Shown here piece by piece: positions 7,424 to 14,032 of a stretch of 15,553 nucleotides of DNA. The notes beneath the pieces were generated by a model that ran no database searches, had not been told where the DNA came from, and was given only the letters and a program-made list of their open reading frames with translations. Made by a program: the position numbers and the translations under genes. Origin of the DNA: Pseudomonadota bacterium (lineage in GTDB: Bacteria; Pseudomonadota; Gammaproteobacteria; Halothiobacillales; Halothiobacillaceae); NCBI GenBank assembly GCA_021795795.1, contig JAJYPA010000150.1, forward strand, positions 1 through 15,553, read 5' to 3'. Position 1 is the stretch's first letter. Each line of letters begins with the position of its first letter.

Positions 7424-10400
7424 ATGGACAGCTTTCGCTTCGACGAAAAATACCTCTCGCAGATCCCGGCCCTGCAGGTGCTGGTCAACCTGGGTTACCA
7501 GTACCTGACGCCCGCCGAGGCGCTGGCCGCCCGGGGTGGCAAGGCCGGCAACGTGCTGCTGGAAGAGATCCTGCGCGAACAGTTGAAAAAGCTGAACCGC
7601 ATCCAGCACAAGGGCGGCAGCTATCTCTTCAGCGAGGAGAACATCCAGAGCGCCATCCAGCGGCTGAAGAACGTCAAGTACGACGGCCTGCTCAAGACCA
7701 ACGAGGCGGTCTACGACCTGCTGACGTTGGGCGTGGCGCTGGAGCAGTCCATCGAGGGCGATCTCAAAAGCTTTACCCTCAACTACGTCGACTGGCGCAA
7801 CCCAGCCAACAACGTCTATCACGTGGCCGCCGAGTTCGCGGTGGAGCGCACGCGCAGCGTCGAGACCTGCCGGCCCGACATCGTGCTGTTCGTCAACGGC
7901 ATCCCCTTCGCGGTGATCGAATGCAAGTCGCCGAAGGTCGAGGTGGCCCAGGCCATCTCGCAGACCATCCGCAACCAGCGCGATGAATATATCCCGCGCC
8001 TGTTCACCACCGTGCAGACCGTGCTGGCGCTGAACAAGAACGAGGCTCGCTACGCCACCACCGGCACGCCGGCCAAGTTCTGGTCGAAGTGGAAGGAGGA
8101 CGTGGCGGACGCAGATCTCGTGCCACTGCTGGAACGCCCGCTGCCGGAATCGGTCAAGGCCTCGCTGTTCGATCTGGCCTTTGCTGAGCTGGGCGTGCGC
8201 GAGGAGATTGCGCCCTACGTGGTCGGCCGGCAGGTGACCGAACAGGACCGCGCGCTCTACGCGCTGTGCCGCCCGGAGCGCCTGCTGGAGATGGCCTGGG
8301 CCTTCACCGTGTTCGACGGCGGCGTGCGCAAGATCGCGCGCTACCAGCAGGTGTTCGCCATCCGAGAGGTGCTCGCCCGCGTGCGGCAGACCGACGACAG
8401 CGGCAAGCGCCGGGGCGGCATCGTCTGGCACACCCAGGGCTCGGGCAAGTCGCTGACCATGGTGATGCTTGCCCGCGCCCTGGCGCTGGAGCCGGCCATC
8501 CGCAATCCGCGCATCGTGCTGGTCACCGACCGGGTGGATCTGGACAAGCAGCTCGGCAATACCTTCGCCGCCTGCGGCCTCTCGCCCGACCGGGCCGAGA
8601 GCGGCCGCCATCTGGTGGAACTGGTGTCCGATGGCAAGGCGCACATCGTCACTACTCTGGTGCACAAGTTCGACAAGGCGTTGGCCTACAAGAAGTTCAG
8701 CGACGCTTCGCCCGACATCTTTGTGCTGGTCGACGAAACGCAACGCACCCAGTTGGGCGGCTACTCGGCGCGCATGCGGCAGATGTTCCCCAATGCCTGC
8801 TACATCGGCTTTACCGGCACGCCGCTGCTGACCCGCGAGAAGAGCGACGTCGCCAAGTTCGGCGGCGTGATCCACACCTATGCCATCGACCAGGCGGTTG
8901 CCGACGGCGCCATCGTGCCGCTGCTCTACGAAGGGCGCATGGTGGAACTGGAGCAGAACCAGGCGGCCATTGACGTCTGGTTCGAGCGCCACACCCAGGG
9001 GTTGACTGACCAGCAAAAGGCCGACCTGAAGAAGAAGTACGCCCGCGCCGAGATGCTGAACAAGGCCGAGCAAGTGATCTACATGCGCGCCTTCGACATC
9101 AGCGAGCATTACCGACAGAACTGGCAGGGCACCGGGTTCAAGGCGCAGTTGGTGGCGCCCAACAAAGCGGCGGCGCTGCGCTACAAGGCGTTTCTGGATG
9201 AGCTGGGGGCGGTTACCAGCGAGGTGATCATCTCGCCGCCCGACGAGCGCGAGGGCTTCGACGAGATCGACGCCGAGGAATCCACCGACACGGTGGTGGC
9301 CTTTTGGCAGCGCATGATGAAGCGCTACGGCTCGGAGGACGACTACAACAAGCAGATCGTCAATGCCTTCAAGTTCGGCGACGAGCCCGAGATTCTGATC
9401 GTGGTGGACAAGCTGCTGACCGGCTTCGACGCGCCGCGCAACACCGTGCTCTATCTGGCCCGGCGACTCAAGGACCATTCCCTGCTGCAGGCCATCGCCC
9501 GGGTCAATCGCCTGTATGAAGACGAATCCGGCAGCAAGGCCAAGGACTTCGGCTACATCATCGACTACGTGGGAGTGCTGGGCGAATTGGACCAGGCGCT
9601 GACCACCTACAGTGCCCTGGAAGGTTTCGAGGCGGCGGATCTCGAAGGCGCGCTGACCTCGATTCATGAAGAAACCAAAGCCCTGCCGCAGCGGCGTGCC
9701 GAGCTGTGGGACCTGTTCAAGACGGTGAAGAACCGTCAGGACGAGGAAGCCTTTGAGCAACTGTTGGCCGACGAGAAACTGCGCGCCGATTTCTACGAGC
9801 GGCTGTCGGCCTACGCCAAGACGCTGGCCATTGCGCTGTCCAGCGAACGCTTCATCACCGACACGCCCGAGCAGAAGCTGCGCGCCTACAAGAACGACCT
9901 GAAGCGCTTCGTGAACCTGAAGGCAGCGGTGAAGCTGCGCTACGCCGAGTCGGTGGATTACCGCGATTTCGAGCCGCGCATCCAGAAGCTGCTGGACACA
10001 CACATCTCGGCCTCCGAGGTGGTGCAGCTGAACGCGCCGGTGAACATCTTCGACGAAGCCGCGTTCCAGAAGGTGGTCGAGGAGCAAGGCGCAGGCAGCG
10101 AGAAGAACCTGGGCGCCAAGGCCGACATGATCGCCCACGCCACCAAGCGCGCCATTAATGAACGGCTGGAGCAGGACCCGGCCTTCTACGAAAAGTTTTC
10201 CAGGCTGATCCAGCAGGCCATCGACGACTACCGCGCCAAGCGCCTGTCCGATCTGGAATACCTGCAGCGGGCCACCGAGATCAAAGACGCCGTCGTTTCG
10301 CGCAAAGGCGATGACCTGCCAGCGGCACTGAACGGCGACGCCGACGCGGCCGCCGTCTACGGCCTGCTGCGCCCCTTTGTGGCGAACCACCTGAGCGACG

Positions 10401-10639
10401 CCGAGCAGGCTCAGACTACCGCCGCCGAGGCAGCCATGGCGGTGTGGGACATCTTCCGGCGCAACAGCAAGGTGAGCTACTGGGATGACCTCGACGCCCA
10501 GCGCCGGACGATGAACGAGATCGACGACTACCTCTACGACGAGGTCAGGGATGCACGGGGCATCGCGCTGTCCACCGACGAGATGGACGAGATCATCGAG
10601 AAAACCATGCAGCTCGCTCGCCACCGGATGGCAGGGTGA
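7424..10639 (+). CDS. hsdR: Type I restriction endonuclease subunit HsdR
   Basis: HsdR supplies DNA cleavage and the ATP-driven translocase of the type I complex. The product is 1071 residues from ATG 7424, which follows a GGGGAG (7411-7416) by seven bases. Longer starts upstream lie inside the HAD gene and are less likely. The nuclease core PD-(D/E)xK has D152 (RPDIV) and E166-x-K168 (IECKS). The Walker A region TQGSGKS is at 337-343. Motif II is DETQ at 437-440, a variant of the usual DEAH. Motif III GFTGTP is at 462-467 and motif VI QAIARVNR at 689-696. A helical C-terminal domain that docks on HsdM follows. The frame is intact, so restriction is probably active. The stop overlaps the next gene by four bases. 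Confidence 0.95.
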   Translation: MDSFRFDEKYLSQIPALQVLVNLGYQYLTPAEALAARGGKAGNVLLEEILREQLKKLNRIQHKGGSYLFSEENIQSAIQRLKNVKYDGLLKTNEAVYDLLTLGVALEQSIEGDLKSFTLNYVDWRNPANNVYHVAAEFAVERTRSVETCRPDIVLFVNGIPFAVIECKSPKVEVAQAISQTIRNQRDEYIPRLFTTVQTVLALNKNEARYATTGTPAKFWSKWKEDVADADLVPLLERPLPESVKASLFDLAFAELGVREEIAPYVVGRQVTEQDRALYALCRPERLLEMAWAFTVFDGGVRKIARYQQVFAIREVLARVRQTDDSGKRRGGIVWHTQGSGKSLTMVMLARALALEPAIRNPRIVLVTDRVDLDKQLGNTFAACGLSPDRAESGRHLVELVSDGKAHIVTTLVHKFDKALAYKKFSDASPDIFVLVDETQRTQLGGYSARMRQMFPNACYIGFTGTPLLTREKSDVAKFGGVIHTYAIDQAVADGAIVPLLYEGRMVELEQNQAAIDVWFERHTQGLTDQQKADLKKKYARAEMLNKAEQVIYMRAFDISEHYRQNWQGTGFKAQLVAPNKAAALRYKAFLDELGAVTSEVIISPPDEREGFDEIDAEESTDTVVAFWQRMMKRYGSEDDYNKQIVNAFKFGDEPEILIVVDKLLTGFDAPRNTVLYLARRLKDHSLLQAIARVNRLYEDESGSKAKDFGYIIDYVGVLGELDQALTTYSALEGFEAADLEGALTSIHEETKALPQRRAELWDLFKTVKNRQDEEAFEQLLADEKLRADFYERLSAYAKTLAIALSSERFITDTPEQKLRAYKNDLKRFVNLKAAVKLRYAESVDYRDFEPRIQKLLDTHISASEVVQLNAPVNIFDEAAFQKVVEEQGAGSEKNLGAKADMIAHATKRAINERLEQDPAFYEKFSRLIQQAIDDYRAKRLSDLEYLQRATEIKDAVVSRKGDDLPAALNGDADAAAVYGLLRPFVANHLSDAEQAQTTAAEAAMAVWDIFRRNSKVSYWDDLDAQRRTMNEIDDYLYDEVRDARGIALSTDEMDEIIEKTMQLARHRMAG

Positions 10640-11346
10640 AGACGATGACCGGAACGCTGACCTATGGCGCCGACACGATCCGCTACGAGGTGCGCTTTCT
10701 GGCATCGCGACGGACCTTGGCCATCGAGGTACACCCCGACAGCCGCGTGTTGGTACGCGCGCCGGTCGATTGCCCGGAGGCACTGATTGCGGAGCGGGTG
10801 CAGAAGCGAGCTGCATGGATCAGCCAGCAACTGGCCGAGTTCGAGCGCTATCGTCCCCGCACCCCGGCGCGGCAGTACGTCAACGGCGAATCGCACCTAT
10901 ACCTCGGCGAGCAATATCGGCTGAAGCTGTTACCGGGCGGAATGCCCAGCGTAAAGCTCTCACGCGGTCGGCTGCTCGCTTGCCTGCCCGGCGAACCTGA
11001 GCCGGAGCGCGTGAAGGCGCTGCTGCACCGCTGGTATCTCGACCGCGCCCGAGCTGTTTTCGGTGAGGTGTTGCAAGCCAGCCTGCTCCACTTCAAGAGC
11101 GTCGAACACCCGCGCCTGATCGTGCGCGCCATGCAGTCGCGCTGGGGTAGCCTTTCCCTCGCCGGGACCATGACCCTAAACGTCAATCTGGTGCGCGCGC
11201 CCCGCCCCTGCATCGAGTACGTGGTGATCCACGAGCTGTGCCACATCGAACACCGCGACCACGATGCGCGATTTTTCAGGCTGCTTGGTCAGGTGATGCC
11301 CGATTGGGAACAGCGCAAGCAGCGACTGGAAACGGCGCTGCTGTGA
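10636..11346 (+). CDS. YgjP/DUF45-type zinc metallopeptidase
   Basis: This family has an M48/SprT-like gluzincin fold. Members are often annotated as M48 family metallopeptidase, and the natural substrates are unknown. The 236-residue protein shows the conserved SRWGS block (168-172), then VVIHELCH (196-203) with zinc ligands H199 and H203 around E200, and a third histidine at H209 in EHRDHDARFF. The N-terminal half is a beta-rich domain (about residues 5-120). No signal peptide is present. The GTG start gives a 4-base overlap with hsdR. ATG 10645 is an alternative, five bases after AGGGTGA, and would remove three residues. As last gene of the operon it might act on HsdR or on DNA-bound protein; that is inference from position and from SprT-like kinship. 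Confidence 0.85.
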   Translation: MKTMTGTLTYGADTIRYEVRFLASRRTLAIEVHPDSRVLVRAPVDCPEALIAERVQKRAAWISQQLAEFERYRPRTPARQYVNGESHLYLGEQYRLKLLPGGMPSVKLSRGRLLACLPGEPEPERVKALLHRWYLDRARAVFGEVLQASLLHFKSVEHPRLIVRAMQSRWGSLSLAGTMTLNVNLVRAPRPCIEYVVIHELCHIEHRDHDARFFRLLGQVMPDWEQRKQRLETALL

Positions 11347-11461
11347 TAAAGTGAGAGGAAATAAAGGTCTCCATTCCCTTCCCAGAAGCATCCAAGCGGG
11401 CTATCTGGTGGAACTCCGGAGCCCATATCTCATGTTTGCCCTTGAGTGTTAGGGTGCTCAT
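11276..11461 (-). pseudogene. Truncated gene cut at the end of the R-M operon
   Basis: A frame starts at ATG 11461 with a 4-base ATGA overlap on the stop of the 68-residue gene upstream of it, the mark of a translationally coupled pair. Its first 38 codons or so (beginning MSTLTLKGKHEIWAPEF) look like a genuine protein start of unknown family. From about 11346 down to its stop at 11276 it runs antisense through the 3' end of the peptidase gene, where the sequence is a mere shadow. The simplest reading is that an old two-gene operon was cut near 11346 when the R-M block arrived. No function can be named, and the frame may be fortuitous. Confidence 0.35.
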
Positions 11462-11664
11462 TCTCCAGCGTCAGGGGAGCGCCAAAGGTTTCTGAACTTA
11501 TGCGTCTGCGGAGAGCGGCTTTCCAGTTCGGTTACAAGTTGATCGATCATGGCTTCCAGATCGGCGCTCACAGCATAAGCGGCGTCCCTTGCAATGTCGT
11601 CAGGGACGTTGGCAGCCTTGAAGGCGCGATATAAGGCGAGCGGGCTTTGCATGCTATAAAACAT
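11458..11664 (-). CDS. Small hypothetical protein, helical
   Basis: This is a 68-residue protein of unrecognised family. Residues 8-50 (LALYRAFKAANVPDDIARDA and onward) look wholly helical and amphipathic, with a leucine/valine-rich stretch ending LVTELESR. The pattern of a short helix, a VPDD turn and a long helix recalls small coiled-coil proteins of the DUF1640 type, but the likeness is loose. ATG 11664 is preceded by GGAGTG at seven bases, a good Shine-Dalgarno on the minus strand. An inverted repeat, ATGATC with GATCAT (11667-11691), surrounds that site. The stop overlaps the start of the truncated frame below. It is transcribed toward the R-M operon. Confidence 0.5.
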   Translation of the reverse strand: MFYSMQSPLALYRAFKAANVPDDIARDAAYAVSADLEAMIDQLVTELESRSPQTHKFRNLWRSPDAGE

Positions 11665-11666
11665 AG

Positions 11667-11691
11667 ATGATCACTCCATACACAGGATCAT
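11667..11691 (-). promoter_or_regulatory. Inverted repeat enclosing the ribosome-binding site of the small gene
   Basis: ATGATC (11667-11672) and GATCAT (11686-11691) are perfect 6-bp inverted complements with a 13-bp spacer that holds most of the GGAGTG ribosome-binding site. It could be an operator or an mRNA hairpin hiding the Shine-Dalgarno. No partner regulator is visible. Confidence 0.3.
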
Positions 11692-11748
11692 TTGAGGATA
11701 ATGGCACTCTGGAATTCAGAATGACCATTTTTGCCAGTGCCGAGTCCA

Positions 11749-12054
11749 TCAATGGGCCAGCGCCTGATGGATGGCGGCAAAAAAGACGATACCCCCCGCT
11801 ACCACGGTGAACATCGTGGCGATAAAGTACAGGATCGGATGAAATTCATTCTCCGGAGCGTCTTTCTGCAGCTTCCACCCAGAGAGAAAGAGAATCAAAC
11901 TGACCCATATCCCCGCACCGAGCGCCGGAACGAGCCAACCCATCTGGGGAAAGCTCCTGATGACCGTAATGGCAACCAGCAGGCTGGTGCATATCCAGGA
12001 GAAAGTTGTCGCCAGGATCCAGCCCGGACAGAATTCATGTTTCACATGGTTCAT
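11749..12054 (-). CDS. Small three-helix membrane protein
   Basis: The product is 101 residues from ATG 12054, chosen because GAGG (12060-12063 on the minus strand) lies five bases before it. An in-frame TTG seven codons earlier has no such site. Hydrophobic segments at about residues 12-33, 38-58 and 73-97 are predicted to span the inner membrane. The charged loop WKLQKDAPENEF separates the second and third. No family is recognised and there are no catalytic motifs. It lies inside the island, between the small helical gene and the tRNA-Phe scar, and could be a passenger gene of the element. The length and hydrophobic pattern make a real gene likely. Confidence 0.6.
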   Translation of the reverse strand: MNHVKHEFCPGWILATTFSWICTSLLVAITVIRSFPQMGWLVPALGAGIWVSLILFLSGWKLQKDAPENEFHPILYFIATMFTVVAGGIVFFAAIHQALAH

Positions 12055-12185
12055 AAATACCTCGCAGTGATTCAAGCATGGTGTCTTTGGGCCATGGCGC
12101 CTCCGTCATGACCTCAAAAACAACGTATCATGTCGCTTCACGCTTGCTGGGATTTTCAGAATTTACGAGTTGCCGTGAGTGCGAT

Positions 12186-12235
12186 TGGCGGCAGTACAGT
12201 TCGGTACACTGGCGGTACACCAGTCGCGCCAGTGT
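12186..12235 (+). repeat. TGGCGGT-type repeats next to the attachment site (right cluster)
   Basis: TTGGCGGC at 12185-12192 and GGTACACTGGCGGTACA at 12203-12219 match the repeats at the left of the window (GGTGTCCTGGCGGTACA at 66-82). ACACTGGCG (12206-12214) is also the perfect inverted complement of CGCCAGTGT (12227-12235). They end about 100 bp before the tRNA-Phe fragment, the distance expected of integrase arm sites. The role is inferred. Confidence 0.45.
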
Positions 12236-12338
12236 AGCCCTACAATAAACAATAAAACCAAATACAAATAATAAGTTGACACAGGTGTACTCAAACACGC
12301 CCAATTCGCAACAATATAACTCTTTGAAATATAACAAA

Positions 12339-12384
12339 ACTGAAAATCCTCGTGTCGGCGGTTCGATTCCGTCCCTGGGCACCA
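12339..12384 (+). other. Attachment site: 3' fragment of tRNA-Phe
   Basis: The 46 bp correspond to the 3' half of a tRNA-Phe: anticodon loop CTGAAAA (12340-12346, anticodon GAA at 12342-12344), the 3' anticodon strand TCCTC, the variable loop, a T arm with loop TTCGATT closed by GGCGG/CCGTC, the acceptor strand CCTGGGC and the terminal ACCA (12381-12384). The bases before it do not form the 5' half, so this is not a working tRNA. It is the duplicated core left by integration into a tRNA-Phe gene; with this orientation the intact tRNA should lie left of the window. Confidence 0.85.
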
Positions 12385-12613
12385 TACAATCAATATGTTA
12401 TATATTTTCTGTTAAAAATCCTCCGCATCCTCTGATGCAGGATGATAAGCCTGCTGGCCCCGATGGAATCGGCCGGAAAAGTCCTTATCTGTGCACGTCC
12501 TCGAAGGACAAGTGACTGCTAGGCTCTCTCTTCCGTGGTCTGACCTGTTTTGCCATCAATCGTTTATCAGCCTGCGCAACTCCTTTTGTTGAACTTCAAC
12601 AATTCTGTAACAG
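12385..12613. other. Flank between attachment site and IS remnant, no gene seen
   Basis: Three short hairpins are visible: CATCCT/AGGATG around 12426-12444, CCGAT/ATCGG around 12460-12472, and GTCCT/AGGAC at 12497-12509. A 7-bp inverted repeat TGTTGAA/TTCAACA lies at 12587-12601, close to where the IS110 remnant ends and perhaps part of its terminus. None has the T-run of an intrinsic terminator. No coding frame looks real. Confidence 0.35.
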
Positions 12614-12785
12614 TTACGATATGGAAGCCGCATTCATTGTGTGGCTTGCCACATACTCTGTATTTTTCACTAGCAGTGCCCAGATGGTTCGGGCCATCTT
12701 GTTGGCCAATGCCACTCTCCATATCTACCCAGTGCAACTGCATGACCGACTTTGCCAAATCCAGTCCATAGGTTGTAATCTCCAT
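12614..12785 (-). pseudogene. IS110-family transposase, internally deleted remnant
   Basis: IS110 transposases use a DEDD catalytic domain and are guided by a structured non-coding RNA. From ATG 12785 the translation MEITTYGLDLAKSVMQLHWV matches the family's N-terminus, including the first catalytic aspartate (D9). At about 12716-12720 it jumps, with a frame change, to VALANKMARTIWALL, the classic C-terminal block, and ends at TAA 12614-12616. Around 270 internal codons are missing and the two parts are out of frame, so no transposase can be made. A purine-rich GGGGG stands before the start. Both gene ends are retained, which is the structure of a non-autonomous derivative, not of a randomly decayed IS. 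Confidence 0.8.
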
Positions 12786-12960
12786 GATGAGTCCCCCTTG
12801 TCCTTCGCGTGGGTAAATTTCCACTTTGGCACCTTGATGCCGTCCGGTTCAAGCGAGGATTCTCTGAAACTCCCCGCTGCCGGTCCTGTGTAGGGGGCGG
12901 CATCCATGCCATCTGTGACACGCTGTTAAGCGCCCACATTGCGCTTTGCACCAGTGTCGC
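12786..12960 (-). ncRNA. Possible IS110 guide (bridge) RNA leader
   Basis: The stretch upstream of the transposase start contains nested complementarity: outer arms GATGCCG (12836-12842) and CGGCATC (12898-12904), and inner arms AGCGAGGA (12852-12859) and TCCCCGCT (12871-12878), which pair over eight positions in a minus-strand transcript with one G-U. IS110-group elements are known to encode a structured RNA between their left end and the transposase gene. The assignment here rests on position and on these repeats only. Confidence 0.35.
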
Positions 12961-12967
12961 CTATGTT
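12939..12967 (+). promoter_or_regulatory. Weak candidate promoter of the HU-like gene
   Basis: TTGCGC (12939-12944) and TATGTT (12962-12967) are 17 bp apart, ahead of the Shine-Dalgarno GGAGG at 12993-12997. The -35 match is poor and the -10 match fair. It is offered only because it is the best pair in the region. Confidence 0.25.
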
Positions 12968-13003
12968 TTTAAGTAGAAGCCCAAAAATGCGCGGAGGAAC
13001 ACC

Positions 13004-13249
13004 ATGGCCACCATCACCAAAACAGCCTTTGTTGCCGATCTGGCCGAAACGCACCACATAAACCGACAGGCCGCTCAGGAAGCCGTAAACGCCGTTGTGG
13101 CCACCATGCCGCAGGCCCTGATCGACGGTCACGGCATTAAACTGCCGGGATTGGGTACTTCCGGGGAAAGCCTCGATATCCCGGCTAAACGCACTGTTCA
13201 GTTTAAAGTGGCCAGCGATCTCCAACGACAGATCCGACAGCCGGAATGA
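13004..13249 (+). CDS. HU/IHF-family-like nucleoid protein lacking the beta-arm
   Basis: HU proteins are dimeric nucleoid proteins of about 90 residues that bend DNA with two beta-arms tipped by an intercalating proline. This protein has 81 residues. The helical N-terminal half (2-45, FVADLAETHHINRQAAQEAV) and the turn LPGLGT (47-52) fit HU, and the C-terminal part (IPAKRTVQFKVASDLQRQI, 59-77) fits the region after the arm. Between them only about six residues stand where HU has about 21. The arm with its RNPxTG tip is therefore missing. The start is well supported by GGAGG six bases upstream. It may have altered DNA binding or act by dimerising with normal HU. A real intact gene is likely; the function is uncertain. 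Confidence 0.75.
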   Translation: MATITKTAFVADLAETHHINRQAAQEAVNAVVATMPQALIDGHGIKLPGLGTSGESLDIPAKRTVQFKVASDLQRQIRQPE

Positions 13250-13312
13250 CCTCGTGCGACAGAATGACGTAAATGGTTTGGTATTATTTGGGCTCACCTC
13301 TGCCTACCCCCC

Positions 13313-13339
13313 TCTCGGAATAACGAGGAAGCATTTTTT
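13313..13339 (+). terminator. Possible intrinsic terminator after the HU-like gene
   Basis: TCTCG (13313-13317) pairs with CGAGG (13324-13328) over five positions with one G-T, loop GAATAA, followed five bases later by six T (13334-13339). The stem is short, so termination may be weak. It lies between the HU-like gene and the HiPIP gene, suggesting separate transcription. The rest of 13250-13418 holds nothing else I can name. Confidence 0.35.
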
Positions 13340-13418
13340 GTGACTCGAGGGGCTATGACGCGGCGGGAATTGATCATGGATGCGCAATTGTAACACGGAT
13401 GATGGAGGAGTAACCCCA

Positions 13419-13742
13419 ATGAGTAACGAACATAATGGAAACAATAAATTGAAGCCTGAAGGTGTGCGTCGGCGTGATCTGTTGAAGGGTATTGCGATTA
13501 CGGTCGGCGTTGTGGCGGCAGGACCCATTACAGGCATGAGTCCTATTGGCGTAGCCCATGCGGCAGAGAAATGTCCTGGAATGACACCGAAGGCTACGTT
13601 GCAGTATCAGCCACATCCCAAGGGCAAGGATCAATGTTCCGTGTGTGCGCATTTTATTGCGCCACACTGCTGCACGGTCGTAGCTGGCTCCATTGCGCCT
13701 GCCGGATGGTGTATAGCATTTATACCGAAACCAGCGGTATAG
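13419..13742 (+). CDS. Iro-like high-potential iron-sulfur protein (HiPIP), Tat-exported
   Basis: HiPIPs carry one [4Fe-4S] cluster cycling between 2+ and 3+ and move electrons in the periplasm. The 107-residue precursor has a twin-arginine signal (RRDLLK at 18-23, hydrophobic core to about 44, cleavage probably after AHA at 46-48), giving a mature protein of about 59 residues. It contains YQPHPKGKDQCSVCAHFIAP and GWCIAFIPK, very close to Iro of A. ferrooxidans as I recall it. Cluster ligands should be C73, C76, C85 and C98. Two further cysteines, C52 and C84, are not in the Iro sequence as I recall it. ATG 13419 is chosen because GGAGGAG lies eight bases upstream; an earlier in-frame ATG at 13380 lies before that site. 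It stands alone, with no cytochrome bc1 genes beside it. Likely role: periplasmic electron carrier in iron or sulfur oxidation. Confidence 0.9.
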   Translation: MSNEHNGNNKLKPEGVRRRDLLKGIAITVGVVAAGPITGMSPIGVAHAAEKCPGMTPKATLQYQPHPKGKDQCSVCAHFIAPHCCTVVAGSIAPAGWCIAFIPKPAV

Positions 13743-14032
13743 GGACATAACGCCAACGTTACCATCGAAACTATTGCTCCAGAGGCAACACCTGGCGTCA
13801 ATGGACAGTGAAACGGGGAGGGCCACCAGACAGAATGATACATAAGGCTTCGTGTCTTTCCTCTCGTGTGCAACCTGCGGTATAGCATGATGTTTTCTAT
13901 CATAATCAGATGAAGGATAAGTACCGTCAGTTACTAGTAGCGAGTCACTTCGATTGGGGTGGTATTTTGGCATGCACTCAGCATGGCCCCGGCGCATGTG
14001 GTAACGCTGTAATAATTTAGGAGGTGCCATTC
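13743..14032. other. Intergenic stretch, no gene seen
   Basis: The 290 bp hold no convincing frame. Weak symmetry is present: ACGCCA near 13749 with TGGCGT near 13795, and ATGAT/ATCAT around a TTTTCT loop near 13887-13904. No clear terminator or promoter. The 3' end carries the strong Shine-Dalgarno AGGAGG (14019-14024) of the next gene. Confidence 0.35.

Larger units (their letters stand above)
1..12384. mobile_element. Genomic island, right-hand part, probably integrated at tRNA-Phe
   Basis: The stretch ends at a 3'-terminal fragment of tRNA-Phe with no matching 5' half. This is what site-specific integration into the 3' end of a tRNA leaves on the side distal to the intact tRNA. It carries a type I restriction-modification operon with accessory genes, a truncated sbcC piece, small genes of unknown function and TGGCGGT-type repeats near both visible ends. 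No integrase gene is present, so the recombinase and the intact tRNA-Phe should lie left of the window. The operon is much richer in G and C at third codon positions than the genes to the right, which suits foreign origin. The left limit is unknown; the island could also be a stack of older elements. Confidence 0.6.

Noticed and set aside
7418..10816. An 1132-codon open frame on the minus strand opposite hsdR
   Set aside because: It is an artefact of GC-rich third positions in hsdR. Its translation is rich in V, G, L, H and Q with no domain, while hsdR has every expected motif.
12339..12384. A functional tRNA-Phe gene
   Set aside because: The 5' half (acceptor strand, D arm, 5' anticodon strand) is absent from the bases upstream.
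12128..12393. Minus-strand frames of 76-85 codons reading across the tRNA-Phe fragment (starting MVPRDGIEPPTRGF)
   Set aside because: This is the well-known false protein produced by translating the reverse complement of tRNA 3' ends; the rest is AT-rich non-coding sequence.
13374..14030. 218-codon minus-strand frame opposite the HiPIP gene
   Set aside because: Composition is unlike a protein (many H, R, C, S) and the plus strand encodes a clear HiPIP with a Tat signal.
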